Source of the DNA: Astatotilapia calliptera
Taxonomy: Eukaryota; Chordata; Actinopteri; Cichliformes; Cichlidae
DNA length: 64,000 bases
Direction: 5' to 3'
Assembly: GCF_900246225.1 (NCBI RefSeq)
Contig: NC_039302.1
Location: forward strand, 38,545,936-38,609,935
In this document: one piece after another, positions 36,013 through 48,158 of the stretch
Numbering within the stretch: position 1 is the stretch's first letter
Layout: every line of letters starts with the position of its first letter
Notes under the pieces: model-generated
What the model was told of the DNA's origin: nothing
Database searches by the model: none
The model's input: the letters and a program-made list of their open reading frames with translations, nothing else
Made by a program: the position numbers and the translations under genes

Positions 36013-36624
36013 AGTGCAGCTGAAGTAGGTGCAAGTTTCATTATGTGACTCTTAGGAAGAACTCATTTCTCTATTTAGTTCACCTGATTCATGGTGTGAT
36101 TTGAGCTCAGTGTGGGAGTCTCACAGTGTGTGTGTCCTCACGAATCTGTCAATCGAGTGACACGTCAATGCATTAGCAGCTGATGAGAGAAACAAACACA
36201 AAACATCCCAGAACTGAGTCCGCTTGTTATTTCTGACGTCATTAACCCAGGTCTTTGCATCCAAAGTTTGACTTCCAGGAAACCAGGAAAAGACAATGTA
36301 GCTGAATGTAGTAGGACGTTAGCTCTAAAGATGACAAACCTGTGACTGAAGGATTTCCAACACAATAAAAACAGACGGCTCTGCTAGAAACAAAGACATT
36401 TAACTGAACAGCACCAATGTTTGGAGGGTTGGTGAGCTCGATCACTCACGTACATCGGACCCAGGTTTTAGAGTTGAAAATGGAACCCGACATCCGACTG
36501 GTGATGACCGAACCCTCAGATCAGACACACAGACCTGTGGCTGCAGAGGCACAGAGCCCAGGACGTGGATTAATAACGGCATCTGTGGGTCTGCACGCTA
36601 GCCGAGCATGCAGACTGTTGAATG
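36013..36624. other. Noncoding DNA, nothing recognised
   Basis: No gene, repeat with defined ends, or distinctive motif was found. Confidence 0.35.
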
Positions 36625-36895
36625 CCAGTGTGTGCGAGTGTGTGCACCATGTTCATACATCTTTTTGGGGACCAACAGCCCGTCCCCACAAGTTTGAAGG
36701 CGTGTTTGAGACTAAAAATGTGGTTTTGGTGTCAGCGTCACATTAAGGTCATGGTTAAGGAAAGCATCGTGTCCATTAGATGTCCTCACCAAGTCAGGAA
36801 AACAAGTATTCGTGTGTGCGTGTGTGTGCAGGGAGAGCAGCCTCTGTTTAATTTTTAAACTATCTGGTGTGTGTGTGTGTGAGTGTGTGTCATTG
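36625..36895 (+). repeat. Fish 'GGGGACC' repeat, diverged copy
   Basis: 'TTTTTGGGGACCAACAGCCC' and GTCCCCACAAGTTTGAAGG correspond to 13350-13440. TG-rich flanks occur at both sides, including a (TG)n tract at 36870-36890. Confidence 0.7.
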
Positions 36896-36929
36896 TGCAG
36901 AAGTCAATTTCAATCTGGACACTAACTTA

Positions 36930-38045
36930 AGTTTCTACATCCAAACTTTCCCAGTTCAGCCCTCTCTCTCTCCCTGCAGATAAACCGGCTCGATCTGTTT
37001 TTATTTCAAGTCCACGAGGACTAACGGTAAATAAGCGGGGAGACGGGAGAAAAGGGTTGAGTTGTTTGGGGGCATATTTTGCTCTCCCTAAGTGTAAAAT
37101 GGGATGAGATACTCTGCCTCTCGGACTTAACGTAATGTAAGAGAGTGTGAAATTAAACCGCACATGAATAAAGGGGGCCTTCATTGTGTGCCGCCGACGA
37201 GCTTATCTGGAAATTCAGACAACTGGAACATCCAAAGCCTCCAAACTTGTAGCAATCCCCTTTGTCTGGCTCTGAAGCAAACAATGTAATATCAGAAAGC
37301 CGGCGAGCCTCCAAAACCTGCGTCAGATTGCCAAACACAAAGTCTCGCACTGGCTCGTTGTGTCCTCACATCGAGCCTGTGTGTGCGCGAGTCTACGTGG
37401 AGTGGAGTGTGTGCTTCAAATAGATGGTTTCCTTTTAATCCTGGCCTTTTACCTATTGATATTCCCTGCACCTATCCCGGCGCCTCTTTTAAACCCCATA
37501 TGTTAATTTGATTTAGAGCAACTCAAATTGAATAAGAGATAAAGAAAAAAAAGAAAACGAGAGTAACAGTAATGTACCGTTATTAATATTCTAAAGTGCT
37601 GCAGAGGCTCCACGTCTCTCCCGTCTTCCTCCCCCTCCCTCTCCGTCTGTGAGTGAGTGAGCTAAGTGAAGTGGGTTATGATGGCGGTGTAATCGGCATC
37701 CCTCAAACAAACGGCCGCTGCTATTAAGGGCCATTGTGTTTGCTGCAGTGATGATCAGATTCAATCTTGGGAGAACATTTTGTGCTGGGCTGGTGTGAGG
37801 AGGGGAGATGGAGAAAAATCCTTTGCCGTGTTCGCCTTGCTATTGTGTTCGGGCTGCCAGACGTAAGCGGCCTCTTCCGAAGATGCATATCGACTTGAGG
37901 AGCTGCAAAAGTTTACTTCAGATGAATTTGTGGGAGCTCGCCGACTGTGTTGGGTAATGTTTTAAGGGCAGATTTGTTTCAATAAGGAGGTGCTGGTGGG
38001 GTGGTGTGAATGTGAAAATCACTTTTCTTGTCTTTGTCTACAGCC
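36930..38045. other. Dense cluster of candidate conserved noncoding elements
   Basis: More than 1 kb without repeats, rich in TAAT/ATTA, with long runs of enhancer-like sequence such as 37190-37340, 37420-37590 and 37670-37960. It lies just upstream of the zinc-finger exon at 38439, probably in its preceding intron. The call rests on composition and position only. Confidence 0.5.
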
Positions 38046-38159
38046 CTGCCCCCTGCTTCCTCCCTCCAAACCTCAGACTTTTAATACAGTCTGAACTTTC
38101 GACGTCCACAGGGCACCGAAGACGCAGTCGAAATTTTGGTCCTCACAAAGACGTATAAG

Positions 38160-38345
38160 TGCGCGCACGCACACACAGTGTTTGCTATCTAACATCCACA
38201 CTCACACAGATGCATCACAGACAATCTCGGGGTTGTGTATCTCACCCAAGGATGCTTTGGCATGCAGACTGGAGCAGCCAGGAATCAAACCAACACACCT
38301 TCAGATTAGCAGATTCTCGACCTCCTGAGCTACAAGCCCCGCCCA
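38160..38345 (-). mobile_element. tRNA-derived SINE, diverged
   Basis: On the minus strand the head reads GGGCTTGTAGCTCAGGAGG, an A-box-like tRNA start, followed by a B-box relic in GGTTTGATTCC. The body runs through 'CATGCCAAAGCATCCTTGGG', matching the order in the SINE at 48159. It ends in CA-rich sequence near 38160. Confidence 0.7.
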
Positions 38346-38438
38346 CAGGCTGACTGACCCCAGACTGTGGATGGGGTCGGTCTTACAATGACTTCCTGTT
38401 TGAGATTAAAGAGTTTCTGGTGTTTGTTGTCGTTGCAG

Positions 38439-38668
38439 GCCGCAGACCGTTCAGGTGCAGTTACTGCCCCTACAGCGCCTCGCAGAAGGGCAACCTGAAG
38501 ACTCACGTCCTATGCGTGCACCGCATGCCCTTTGACAACAGCCGCTACCCCGACAGACGCTTCAAACGTTCCCGCCCTGACCGTGACGCCCCGGAGAACA
38601 GCTCTGATGATGTCACATCGAACAACTCTATGACGGGAGTGGACCGTGTGACACATGAGCGGGAGTGA
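38439..38668 (+). CDS. C2H2 zinc-finger exon, ZNF536-like (assignment tentative)
   Basis: A splice acceptor, TGTTTGTTGTCGTTGCAG, ends at 38438, and the exon opens with a split codon. The first residues after it are RRPFRCSYCPYSASQKGN, a C2H2 finger with C-x2-C, 12 residues, then H-x4-H. Next come MPFDNSRYPDRRFKRSR and an acidic Ser/Asn-rich stretch ending in TGA at 38666-38668. The finger plus basic tail resembles the last finger of ZNF536-type transcriptional repressors of neural genes; this rests on memory of the family, not a search. A possible donor, GACC|GTGTGA near 38644, could mean the exon is internal and the printed C-terminus is not used. No other exon of this gene is recognisable, which fits a gene with very long introns full of regulatory DNA. 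Confidence 0.75.
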
Positions 38669-39545
38669 CGGCGCTCTACAGACAGACCGGTCTGCACAAA
38701 GTAACCGTGTGTGTTATTAGACGCCTGTGAACACTTACTAGGAAAACACGATTAATCAGCAGTGAACACACTTCCTGTAAAAACACACTTCCTGTAGTGG
38801 AGGAGGACACCCAGAGCAGAACGCAACACGCCGACCGATAATGGGGATGATGGCGTGTGCGTGGGGGGGGGCATTGGTACCAGCCTGACTGCTGCTGCCA
38901 TCGCAGAGGAAATAATTCAGAGGTAACCGGACGCTGGACGCTACGCCGAGGGATCCCATCAGCTGACCTGAGCCCCTCCCACACACACACTTCTGCATCC
39001 TTCCCTTCACTCTCCCTCAAACACAACACAAATCAATCAGCGGCTTATTTACAGCATCCATTAGCCAACATCAAGGCTGGAGGTCACCTTACCACACCAG
39101 CGAAGGACCAAGACTCATGACAGTTTCAGTTTTGGACTCTGATCAGTGCTGGGGGTCTGAGATAATGGTTATGTCTCTGATTAGGATTGTTCTCCAAGCC
39201 GTCACTCTGTTTGAACGGGTCTCACTGTGTCTCTGGATATGAGTCCTTAGAGGGGAAAGCTGACGTCGTGAAGTCAAACGTCATTCTTTCATTTTTTTAC
39301 GAGTAAAACAGGAAATGAGCCTTTGTTGTTCTTCACTGTGCCGGCAGCTGTCGGTGACTGTCGGCCGAGGAGGAGAAGGAAAGCGTGGCGCTCGCTGTCA
39401 CGGCGGCGGCTTTGGGTTCTTAATGTTTTTCTGATAAAGAGAAATGATCGGGACTTTTACACAATCAGTATCTCCCAAACACACACGCACACACACACGG
39501 TGTGGAGGGCTCAACCCCAGGGTCCTAGTGCCCATGGTGTTTACA

Positions 39546-39589
<44 letters not shown>

Positions 39590-40925
39590 CATTACATTCA
39601 TTCAAACTCAGTCACATGACTCCCAAAACGAGCTTTGAGGGAAAAGGAACTGAAGTGTTCGCTGATCTTATTGTGCTGATCACAAAGTGCGGCGCCAAGT
39701 TGTGCCTCGCCGCGGCACCTTTGAAGGTCATTGCTCTCCGTTTGCAGTTCTCAGTTTTCACAGTGTCATTTCCACCCGGCGAGGAATTTGTGAGTCTTCG
39801 CAGTCATGTCGGCGTCATCTGTGCTGCGAAGGGTTTTTATCACAGCACCATACAAGTTTCACGCTTATGACTGCGAGCACGTTTCCCTCACAGCCAGTGG
39901 TTGCTCACTGGTCTGTAGGCCCGACCATAAACCGATTCATGTTACAGGTGATCTGTGTCGCCAGGAATGAAGATAGGTTTACAGTGTGGCACACACATGC
40001 AGACACACAGTGTGTGTGATGAAGCAGGAGAGAGAAAAAGGATGTGACAGAAGTTGAACACTGATGTGATGCAGGTGTAACTCCGCCTACTCGGCCCGGC
40101 AGAAAGTCTTAGTTCTTCTTCTTTTGTTGTTATCGAGCAGGACGTCAGCCGTCACTGCCCTCCAACCGAGAGCCACGTAACGTTCCCGTGATGTAGTCTG
40201 AGCTTTAGGTTTCCGTACATTACTCTGTCCTTGGTGGCTGTAGCTTTGTACACGTGTATGTGCTAAACATTTATATCTATACACATTTATATTAACATAA
40301 AGTCAGCAGGGGAAAAGACGTTTGTAAAGAGTTCACATTCCAGTTTCTGGCTGGAGTTCTCGGGCTTTTTGCGAATCGGAACATTTTCATCATGTTCAGA
40401 TGAGGCAATCATTTCTGGTTTCAGACACTGGAAAATGCCATTTGTTGTCATCCCTCTGTGACTTATACTCTTTGTCCACGCCTGAGAAAGATACGCCATT
40501 TTCCCCTCAGCTGTAATCCTAAAATAATCCATTCCATTGTCCCCGTGCTGTTTCATCTCTGTCAAGCTTCTTATTTAAGTAGCACATGCAGTTGTGCTCA
40601 CTTATAATCGCCGGTGCTAGAGGAGAAAAAAGATGAACCCATTATATCCCCCGCAGCTCTGTAGTGTCCACGTTCCTGAAGGAAGAAGAGCTCTTTAGCC
40701 CAGAGGAGGCGATGTGAGGAGAGGGGGTTTGTTGCAAACTATGAGCTTATACTCACAGTAGATATGTCTGCATTTAAGAAACAGATATTTATTCTTGCAC
40801 ATCTGTCAGAGAGAAGATGAAACTCATTAAAGAGGTGTATCAAACATTTGTCTGTTTACTCTTCCTGCGTTCTAGATGTTCTGATGTACTTTGAAGCCGT
40901 GAGATTTATCTGATGTTTTTTCTGC
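38669..40925 (+). other. Region after the zinc-finger exon; possible 3' UTR or intron
   Basis: Contains a G run at 38863-38870, a (CA)n tract at 39549-39590 and a unique AT-rich block at 40090-40580 that looks conserved. No further coding exon was recognised. If the TGA at 38666 is used, a 3' UTR could extend to the AATAAA at 40926; otherwise this is intron. Confidence 0.35.
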
Positions 40926-40931
40926 AATAAA
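40926..40931 (+). promoter_or_regulatory. Possible polyadenylation signal
   Basis: AATAAA sits in TTTTTTCTGCAATAAAACC. It is the first well-placed signal in AT-rich sequence downstream of the zinc-finger exon, 2.3 kb away. A chance match cannot be excluded. Confidence 0.3.
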
Positions 40932-41620
40932 ACCTCTACCTCTGGGAATCACGTCCTCTCAGTTTGGATCCCTTCCCTTCAGATCAATCACACCGCTAAA
41001 GGAGATGAAGAAGCGTTCTGACTGTGGAATGACTGCACACACCTGAAGCGCTCGAATGCTTCGCTCAAATCAAAGCGACGAGTCTTAAAATGGACCCTAA
41101 GAAGCAGAAATATGACCTGAGAATGCCGTTTGCTTGTAAGTGCTGGCTCTTATTGACTCACTCATTACATGTGAAATCACAGGAGCAGTACAAATAAAGG
41201 CTTTAATGTCCCAACAGGGACGCATGTAGGAAACCCAGGGGAACCAAAAATAGCTGGGAGAGGTGGTGCAGAGAACACTAAAAGCCAGTCTACGACCCCG
41301 AAAGCATCTCTTTGAGGCTATACTGAGGCACACTGATGCTTTTCCTTCAGGCAAAGTTTACCACCTTGTGTTCATGACTAAAGTCAAAACACAAACGAAG
41401 ATGGAAACGCTTGGTGGGATTGGCTGATAAACTAGAAATCCTGACGTAGTGGTACTGTTGCAGGCTCACACAGGTCCAGCAGGGTTAGGCCAGAGTGTAG
41501 CAAGGACAGTCTGAAATTTGGTTGGTGCAACCACGGTCACCTCCATTGACTGATTATAACAAAGCCCCGTCAAGACCAGCTTCAGGTCAGCGTGGAGAGC
41601 TCAGTGTAGGCCCCTCCATG
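40932..41620. other. Noncoding DNA, nothing recognised
   Basis: Mixed unique sequence without exon or repeat signatures that I can support. Confidence 0.35.
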
Positions 41621-41624
41621 TCTA

Positions 41625-41815
41625 TCAAATTCAGTTCAGTTTATTTTTATTTATATAAAAGCCTGAAGGCGCCTTATGTTGAAAGGAAATCCCAACAATC
41701 AGACAGACCCTCAATGAATAAGCATTTGGCGACAGCGGGAAGAAAAACCTCTCTGTAAGAAACCATCAGGAGAACCAAGCTCAGGGAGGGGGCAGACTTC
41801 TGCTGCAACCGGCTG
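41625..41815 (-). mobile_element. Decayed L2-related 3' tail
   Basis: The order TTCAGTTCAGTTTATTTTTA, 'GGCGCCTTATGTTG', 'CAACAATCAGACAGACC', 'GCGGGAAGAAAAACC' and GAACCAAGCTCAGGGAGGG follows the L2 3' UTR in reverse (compare 20600-20800), with heavy divergence. Confidence 0.6.
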
Positions 41816-42129
41816 GAGGGGTACGCTTTGGGCCGTTTTGTTAAAGAGGGAACACACATGCTGATGTGGAGGCGGCCCCTGCTGGGGAATAGCCACACGA
41901 CGCACGTGGAGTTTTGAGGGAAAATGAACCGAAGGGTTTACTGATGTTATCGTGCCGACCGCAGACAGTCCTGCGTTTATTCTTTCTGCATCATAAAATC
42001 CAGAAACATAAATAAATGTAATTAAATAAAAAAAATCGTTTTTCATAAAAACTACAACAACTCCAGCAAACATTCAAGTGCATGAGGCCTTTAAAATGTG
42101 CTGCGCCGTTATTTAACAGTGCAGTAGAT

Positions 42130-42181
42130 GCTGTTGTAGGTTAACCCCTACAACAGCTCCCTGATGTTATAGGGGTTAACC
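42130..42181. repeat. Two mutually exclusive hairpins
   Basis: GCTGTTGTAGG at 42130-42140 pairs perfectly with 42147-42157 around a six-base loop. GGTTAACCCCT at 42139-42149 pairs perfectly with 42171-42181. The two stems overlap, so only one can form at a time. The context is noncoding and no function is known. Confidence 0.6.
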
Positions 42182-45100
42182 ACCGGTTCTAAAGTGAAAG
42201 CTGCCAGGAAACGTCAGAGAACCAATGCGGTAACACCTCACCGAAAAGCCCCCGCCCACTGTCGTGTGGGTAAAAACATGTAGGAAAAGTGAAGCGGCTG
42301 CATCAAATTCACCATCAGGGCTTCTCATTGATTAAATGTTAGCCACCAGATGAAAGTCCCTGTCCTCCTAACACCGAATTAAGAAAGAAGCACTGATTTC
42401 TGTCAAATACACCTGAAGTGTGCTGAAGCAGACCAAACCCAGCAAACATGCCCGTGTGGACCCACAGCAGGTGGCCGTGTATGCCCACACAGCTGACTGC
42501 AGTTTTGCCCTTTTGGAAATTCCAGCAGGGATTTCTGTGGGCAAAGCATTCATTGTCCCGTGTGGGTTAGCCCTGCAGATCTCCTATCAGTTTTCTGGGG
42601 TGTCCCTACATTAGCCCCAAAGCGGCATGTTTGCTAGAAAATGCTGGGAAAACCAGTCAGCGCAGCAACATTTCGAACCCTGAAGCCGCGCTGCTATTGG
42701 TTGACTGGAAAAACATCTATTTCAGCGCACCTTGGCCGACTGGCATTCAGCTGTCTCTCCAGAGTCCCACCACAGCCTCAGACTGCTGCTACTGCTACTG
42801 CTACTTCCTGTTCTCAGTCCAGTAGCGCTGTTTACACCGAGCTCATCGCGGCTGAGGATAACCCGGCTTCTCCCAAGAGTCTTTGATCTGTTGAGCCCAG
42901 GTTTGTTTCTTTGGCCTCACAGACTGGCAGCTGTAACTGAGAGCTATAAAAATTTAAAAAATCAACGTGTCAAACATTTGGCTGATGCAAAGTCAGAGGA
43001 GACGTAAAAATACCTGCAATGAAAGTACAAAAAAAAGGGGAAAAGCCACGCAGCAGCTGAATTTGAAATGTTGTCCCCAGGATGAGTGCTTTTTACTGTT
43101 AATGGAGAAATAGAGTGCGTGGCATATTTAATGGGTTTTGTTTTTATTGTACAGCACTGAATAATTAACTGGGAAGCAGCATGTCACATAGATTTATCTT
43201 TTAATTAAAATAACGTGGTTCACGCATATTTGAGTGGTAGTCCAAATAAATGCAATATCCAAATTTATGTTTTGTTTATCTTCCTGTTAATTATGCGGAG
43301 ATTGTTCACTGTACAGCCCTTCATATCCCCCCTCCCTCTCCCCCTGTCTCCGAGTAATAACCAGTCAGGTTTTATTAATTTATGGATAATTGTGGCTACA
43401 CGAGTAAGGTGCATGGCATCAAACTGGCTTATTCTTATAAAGTGAGATGAATGTGTGGGGGTGGCTGATGCCTCCACAAGACAACAATAAAGAGAAGAAT
43501 ATTTTTCCATCCTCGTCTTCAGGATTACGCTAATTTCTAATATCCGTTTTCTCATTAGAGCCGAGACAAGAGCAAACAAGGACCGCCTCCTCAGACGCCA
43601 CTTCATGCAGTGAAATCATCCCAGCAGAGGACACCCAGTCCCAGCGTGGCTCTCGGTGGTCTGTCTAAAGGAAGGAGTTTTGTCAGCGAGTCCATGAAAC
43701 CTTCAACTGGTGGCAAAAAGCATCACTTTCGCTGTGGTCCACATGGTGTTTTTTTCCTTATTTCCTGGCATTTATCTTAGTATATATATTAATAAATATT
43801 TACGTCTCACATATGAAATTTGGCAACAGCAACAACAAAAAAAAAGCACAAAAACCTTCAGAGTTCATGAACCAACATCGACACGTGAGACACACCTTAA
43901 TACTAACAGCATGTCTCAGATCGGCGTCATTACAAAGCTTACTACGATGCACATCTGTTCCCGCCTTAATCAGCCTGGATGGAACTTCCAGGGTGATCCT
44001 TACAGTTTATATCTATTATATTTGGTAGCTGACCTCAAAACTAACAGTGACATTACATGAACATGGCCACCCCTATTTTTAGTGCAGCAGAACTGGAATG
44101 TGATGCCATGCACATCTGTAAGCAGGTGATGCTAACATTGCTTGTAATCGATTACTTTGTGTTACATGATGGATATGTAGCCTGCAAAGAAGGATAATAA
44201 ATTTATTTTTTGGTGTTTACGGACAGAGGTTTAAGTCATCTGTCCATAAACAGAGATAACAACATTAACAGACATATCTGTGTTTTCAAACATGAGCTGA
44301 CAGGGCAACAATAATAGTAATAATAATAATTATTATTATTATTATAATAATAATAATTTACTTTCTTTTTTCTCTCAGACAAAAATAGGGAGAAGAGGAT
44401 AATTTTGTCACAGCTGACCTGTGTCTTTGTTTTTGATCCTCGAGTCTCTCCGTCTGAGGAAACCTGCCACTCTGCTCCAGGCACAAACCAAACTCTAGTT
44501 TCTCACATGACCAGGAGGCCTCTGAGGACAGCCTTTGCATCCATGTTCACTGGTGACGTTCAAATAAAATGAATGTAGGTGATCAGAGGACACCTGAAGT
44601 TTAATATTCTAAGGAAATGCTGAACACACGATCAGCCTGTTTACCTCCTGCTATGCATGTGACATGATAAATGTGCAGCATACGACCACACTGGCAGTAA
44701 TAAGCTAAAAATAACACAGCAAAAAGCTTTAGGCTGCATACAGCATGCCAGTAATTAAAGTCACTGATGATAAAAAACAGGCAGCACAATTTCTGCCACA
44801 TCGAACTGACGCAAAGATTCACCTGCAGAAGCTGTGAAAGCTCACCTGTCATTAAGAAATGCTTAAACAGCGAGACGTTTAAAATACATCACAGAGGGAC
44901 CCGGGCACAGAGTGAAGAAACTCAACTCAAACGGCTTTGTCTGACCTCCGTGCAGACAGCAGCACGTGCCAGCGGACAGCTAACGCTTTCAGTTTTCCTG
45001 GTTACCGTAGCAGTGCAGTTAGAGAAGATGATGAGATGTTCTGCAGGAGGTCTTTCCCGTGCTGACGCCACAGCTGGACTGAACACAACTGTAGCTCTAC

Positions 45101-45510
45101 TTCCTGTGCGACTCACAATCCTGAATGAAACCAGCGCTCTACCAGACGGATGATGCTGCCTTTGGGCTTCTGTGCACAGAACAGCTGAACCCGCCTGTTC
45201 ATGGCCAACAGCATCTTAAATATATGTATAGCCTCAGTTATTTTATCATTTCCATAAAAAAAAATGCTATTCGTACCAAATTTATCAGACGTGGCACCTA
45301 AACCCAACCACTTGCTGCTGCTGCGCTTTCTGCCACCATGACTGGACCAACATGTGGAGTCACATTTTCTCAGCTTGTTTTATTCTTTAAATAATAAATT
45401 AATAAAATGTTAGTTATATAGCACCTTTCTAGACAGAATCACAAAGTGCTGCACATAAGATAACAAATAATAAAAGGGTAAAACAGACAATATAAAACAG
45501 GCAGAAATTA
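42182..45510. other. Noncoding DNA with candidate conserved blocks
   Basis: About 43030-43320 is AT-rich and unique, with TTAATTAAAATAACG and similar motifs, and is a strong conserved-element candidate. An (AAT)n/(ATT)n inverted repeat lies at 44309-44357. A SINE-like 'ATAGCACCTTTCTAGACAG' piece lies at 45418-45490. No exon was identified. Confidence 0.45.
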
Positions 45511-46745
45511 AAGTTTCACCCATTGTGGCCAATTTGTACATGGAAGAAGTGGAAAAGAGGGCTTTGCTATCCTACCCTGGAACACCACCAAGTCATTGGT
45601 TCAGCTATGTGGATGACACCTGGGTGAAAATCAAATCTCAGGACGTTCCACATTTCACGGATTACATTAACTCGGTGGACCAACACATCAAATTCACCAG
45701 GGAGGATATGAAAAGTGGCAGGTTAGCCTTCTTAGACTGAGATTTCCATCAGTAATGGGGGACATCTAAAAGCTGACGTGTACCGGAAACCTACACATAC
45801 AGATCAGTATCTAAGGTTTGACTCTCATCATCCACTGGAGCACAAACTGGGTGTCATCAGGACGCTACAACACAGAGCGAACACCATCCCCACTGACACA
45901 GCGGACAGGGAGGCAGAAGAACATCAAGAAGGCCCTGAGTAGATGTGGTTATCCCAGCTGGACTTTTGTCAAAGCTGGGAAGGCTCCTAAAGAAAGCTCC
46001 AGCCAATCCAGGAGAGGAGGACAACCGCTGCCCAAGCGAAAACCTGTAGTGTCAGGAGTATCGGAGCAGCTGAGACGCATTTTTTCTCAACACCAGGTCT
46101 CTGTGGCTTTTAAACCCCAAAACACGCTGCGCCAAAAGTTGTCCACCCCAAGGATCGGGTCCCCGACACAAACAGAGTAACATAGTGTACGCTGTTAAGT
46201 GCAGGAGGATTGCCAGGATTTATACATCGGGGAAACCAAACAACCTCTGGCTACAACACAGAAGAGCTACCTCGTCAGGCCAGGACTCTGCAGTCTGTTT
46301 ACCTACAGACCAGTGGACACTCTTTCAGTGATGAGGATGTACACATCCTGGACAGGGAGGAACGCTGGTTTGAGGGCGGAGTCAACGGGGGCCATTTACG
46401 TGAAAAGGGAAAGACCATCTCTGAATCGAGGAGGGGGCCTAAGGGTACATCTGTCACCATCTTACAATGCTGTGATTGCAGCCATTCCCCAACTCTCTGT
46501 GAATGGGACTCATGGCCATTGATCAGTGGTCTTTGATCAGTGGTTGTTGATCAATGGTCATGAGAATTTGCATATTAATGACAAGGAACTGACCTCCCAG
46601 GCCATTGTTCCTTCAGTGGGCTGGTTTCAGTCAAATGTACCGTTTATAAGATTGGAAACCTGCAGTCATCTGAGACTGAAGAAGTCACTTGGATGAGTGA
46701 CGAAACGTTTCTCCCACAAAAAGCTACATCCAGATGAACAGAATC
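45511..46745 (+). mobile_element. 5'-truncated Penelope-like retroelement
   Basis: The first frame (to 45740) reads SPIVANLYMEEVEKRALLSY, then HWFSYVDDTWVKI with the YVDD reverse-transcriptase active site. After many stops and frameshifts the C-terminal GIY-YIG endonuclease is recognisable: YAVKC around 46180, then DLYIGETKQPL (46216-46250) and IYVKRERPSLNRGGGLR with the conserved Glu/Asn region (to 46522). It ends with a tail containing 'GAGTGACGAAACGTTTCTCC' and CAGATGAACAGAATCAAC, typical of this group in fish. RT plus GIY-YIG identifies the Penelope class. It is a dead copy. Confidence 0.85.
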
Positions 46746-48043
46746 AACTTTTCACTTTGGAGAATGTTTTCAAAACGCTCCATTTTCCTTGACTGAAAAC
46801 GCCATCTCAGTGTGGACAGGAGGCCAAAATGGAGAGAAAAACATGAGTTTTCAAAAAAAAAAAAAAAGTATTAGTGTGGACATGGCCTTAGACACATCCT
46901 TAACAGTTGGGAGTGCAAAACTAGAAAATAAAGAAAAGGGGGATCGGTGCACCTATACAGACATGTAATCGGGTGCTGAAAGCTGACACCTCACAGATCC
47001 TGAAACTGCAAGTTTACCACGACCAAAATTCACTGAATAGCAAAAGAAGACCAAAACGATGCTTCACGTTTAAAAGCATTGTAGTGAAGTCTTTTCTTAC
47101 TCTGCTTTCACCACAATAAAAAAAAAAAAATCACACTTCCTGCACAGCTCTAGTGTGCTTCGAGACCAGTTACCCATCAAAAATATCTATTTTCTGTATC
47201 ATTCACTTGCTACATTACATAGTGATGTCAACTGCTGTTTTCCCCCCAAAATGACCTCTGACAAGAAACCAACTTCTGCTATCCAATACCCAAAAAATTT
47301 TAACTTCCACAAATTGCAAAATACTGATCTTTGTCTCTAATGAAACCTCTGTAACTTAGTGAAAAACAGACGTTTCTGTTTTTTTATGACTACAGTTAAA
47401 AAAAAACCCACCAACAACACCAAAAAACAGGACAGTCTGGCTAATGAGCTTCGTGTCATGGTGGAGTTTATTTTTGGACTTCTGACTCTGTATTATTCAC
47501 ACGGTCTTTGAGTTTACTCAGAGTCCCCAGTTATCTCCCTGTGTTTCATTCCATGTCTTCCCTGTCGGTCATGTCCATCCATGTATGTTCTCCCTACCCC
47601 GTCTTGTCTCGCTCTCTCCGTGTCCCTCGTTCCGAGTCTTACTCATGTCTCTGTGTCTCCCTTAACTGTCCCCATGTTCTTCTCTTAGTGTTTCATTCTT
47701 CTGCCTCCTCAATCCGTCTCGTCCATGTCAGCTTCTGTCCTCCGGTCTCTGGGCCTACCGTGTGTCTTAGTCTGCATCTTAGTTGTTTCCTGTTTTATTT
47801 TGACAGTGTCTAATCCCAAGTTCACTGTTTTTAGTTTTGCTTCCCCTTCATCGTTATGTCAGTTTGTCCCAGCTGTGTCCCCATACATGGTGTCTGTTTT
47901 CCATCTGTCTGCGTTCCTTGTCTTCATGTTCCAGGTTTAGACATTTATGTCTTACATTTTTAAGTCCAAAGAGCCGTGCTGATAGATTTCCTTCTTTGTC
48001 ACAGCAGCTTTTTCTTTAGCATGCAGAAAAACAGTTAAAAATG
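46746..48043. repeat. Interspersed repeat fragments and noncoding DNA
   Basis: 46755-46890 carries 'CAGTGTGGACAGG' and 'TAGTGTGGACATGGCC' around an A run, a common fish short repeat. About 46990-47360 is diverged but collinear with 33345-33600, sharing 'TTTCACCACAATAAA' versus 'CTTCCACCACGATAAAATC' and 'AAACCTCTGTAACTT', so both belong to one dispersed family. Frames at 47508-47940 have no domain. Confidence 0.5.
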
Positions 48044-48158
48044 TATGGGATCAGAACGATGCCACCTTGAAATGAAACCGAAAAAAATATTGAAACCGAA
48101 AAAAAAAATTGTAAGCAAAAACAAAAATTACAGTTTCAATTAATTGTTTTTCCACTAT

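Noticed and set aside
44309..44357. Palindrome of AAT/ATT triplets
   Set aside because: A simple-sequence triplet repeat that inverts into itself; no evidence of function.
47508..47940. Ser/Val-rich frames
   Set aside because: Pyrimidine-rich low-complexity sequence without splice sites or domains.
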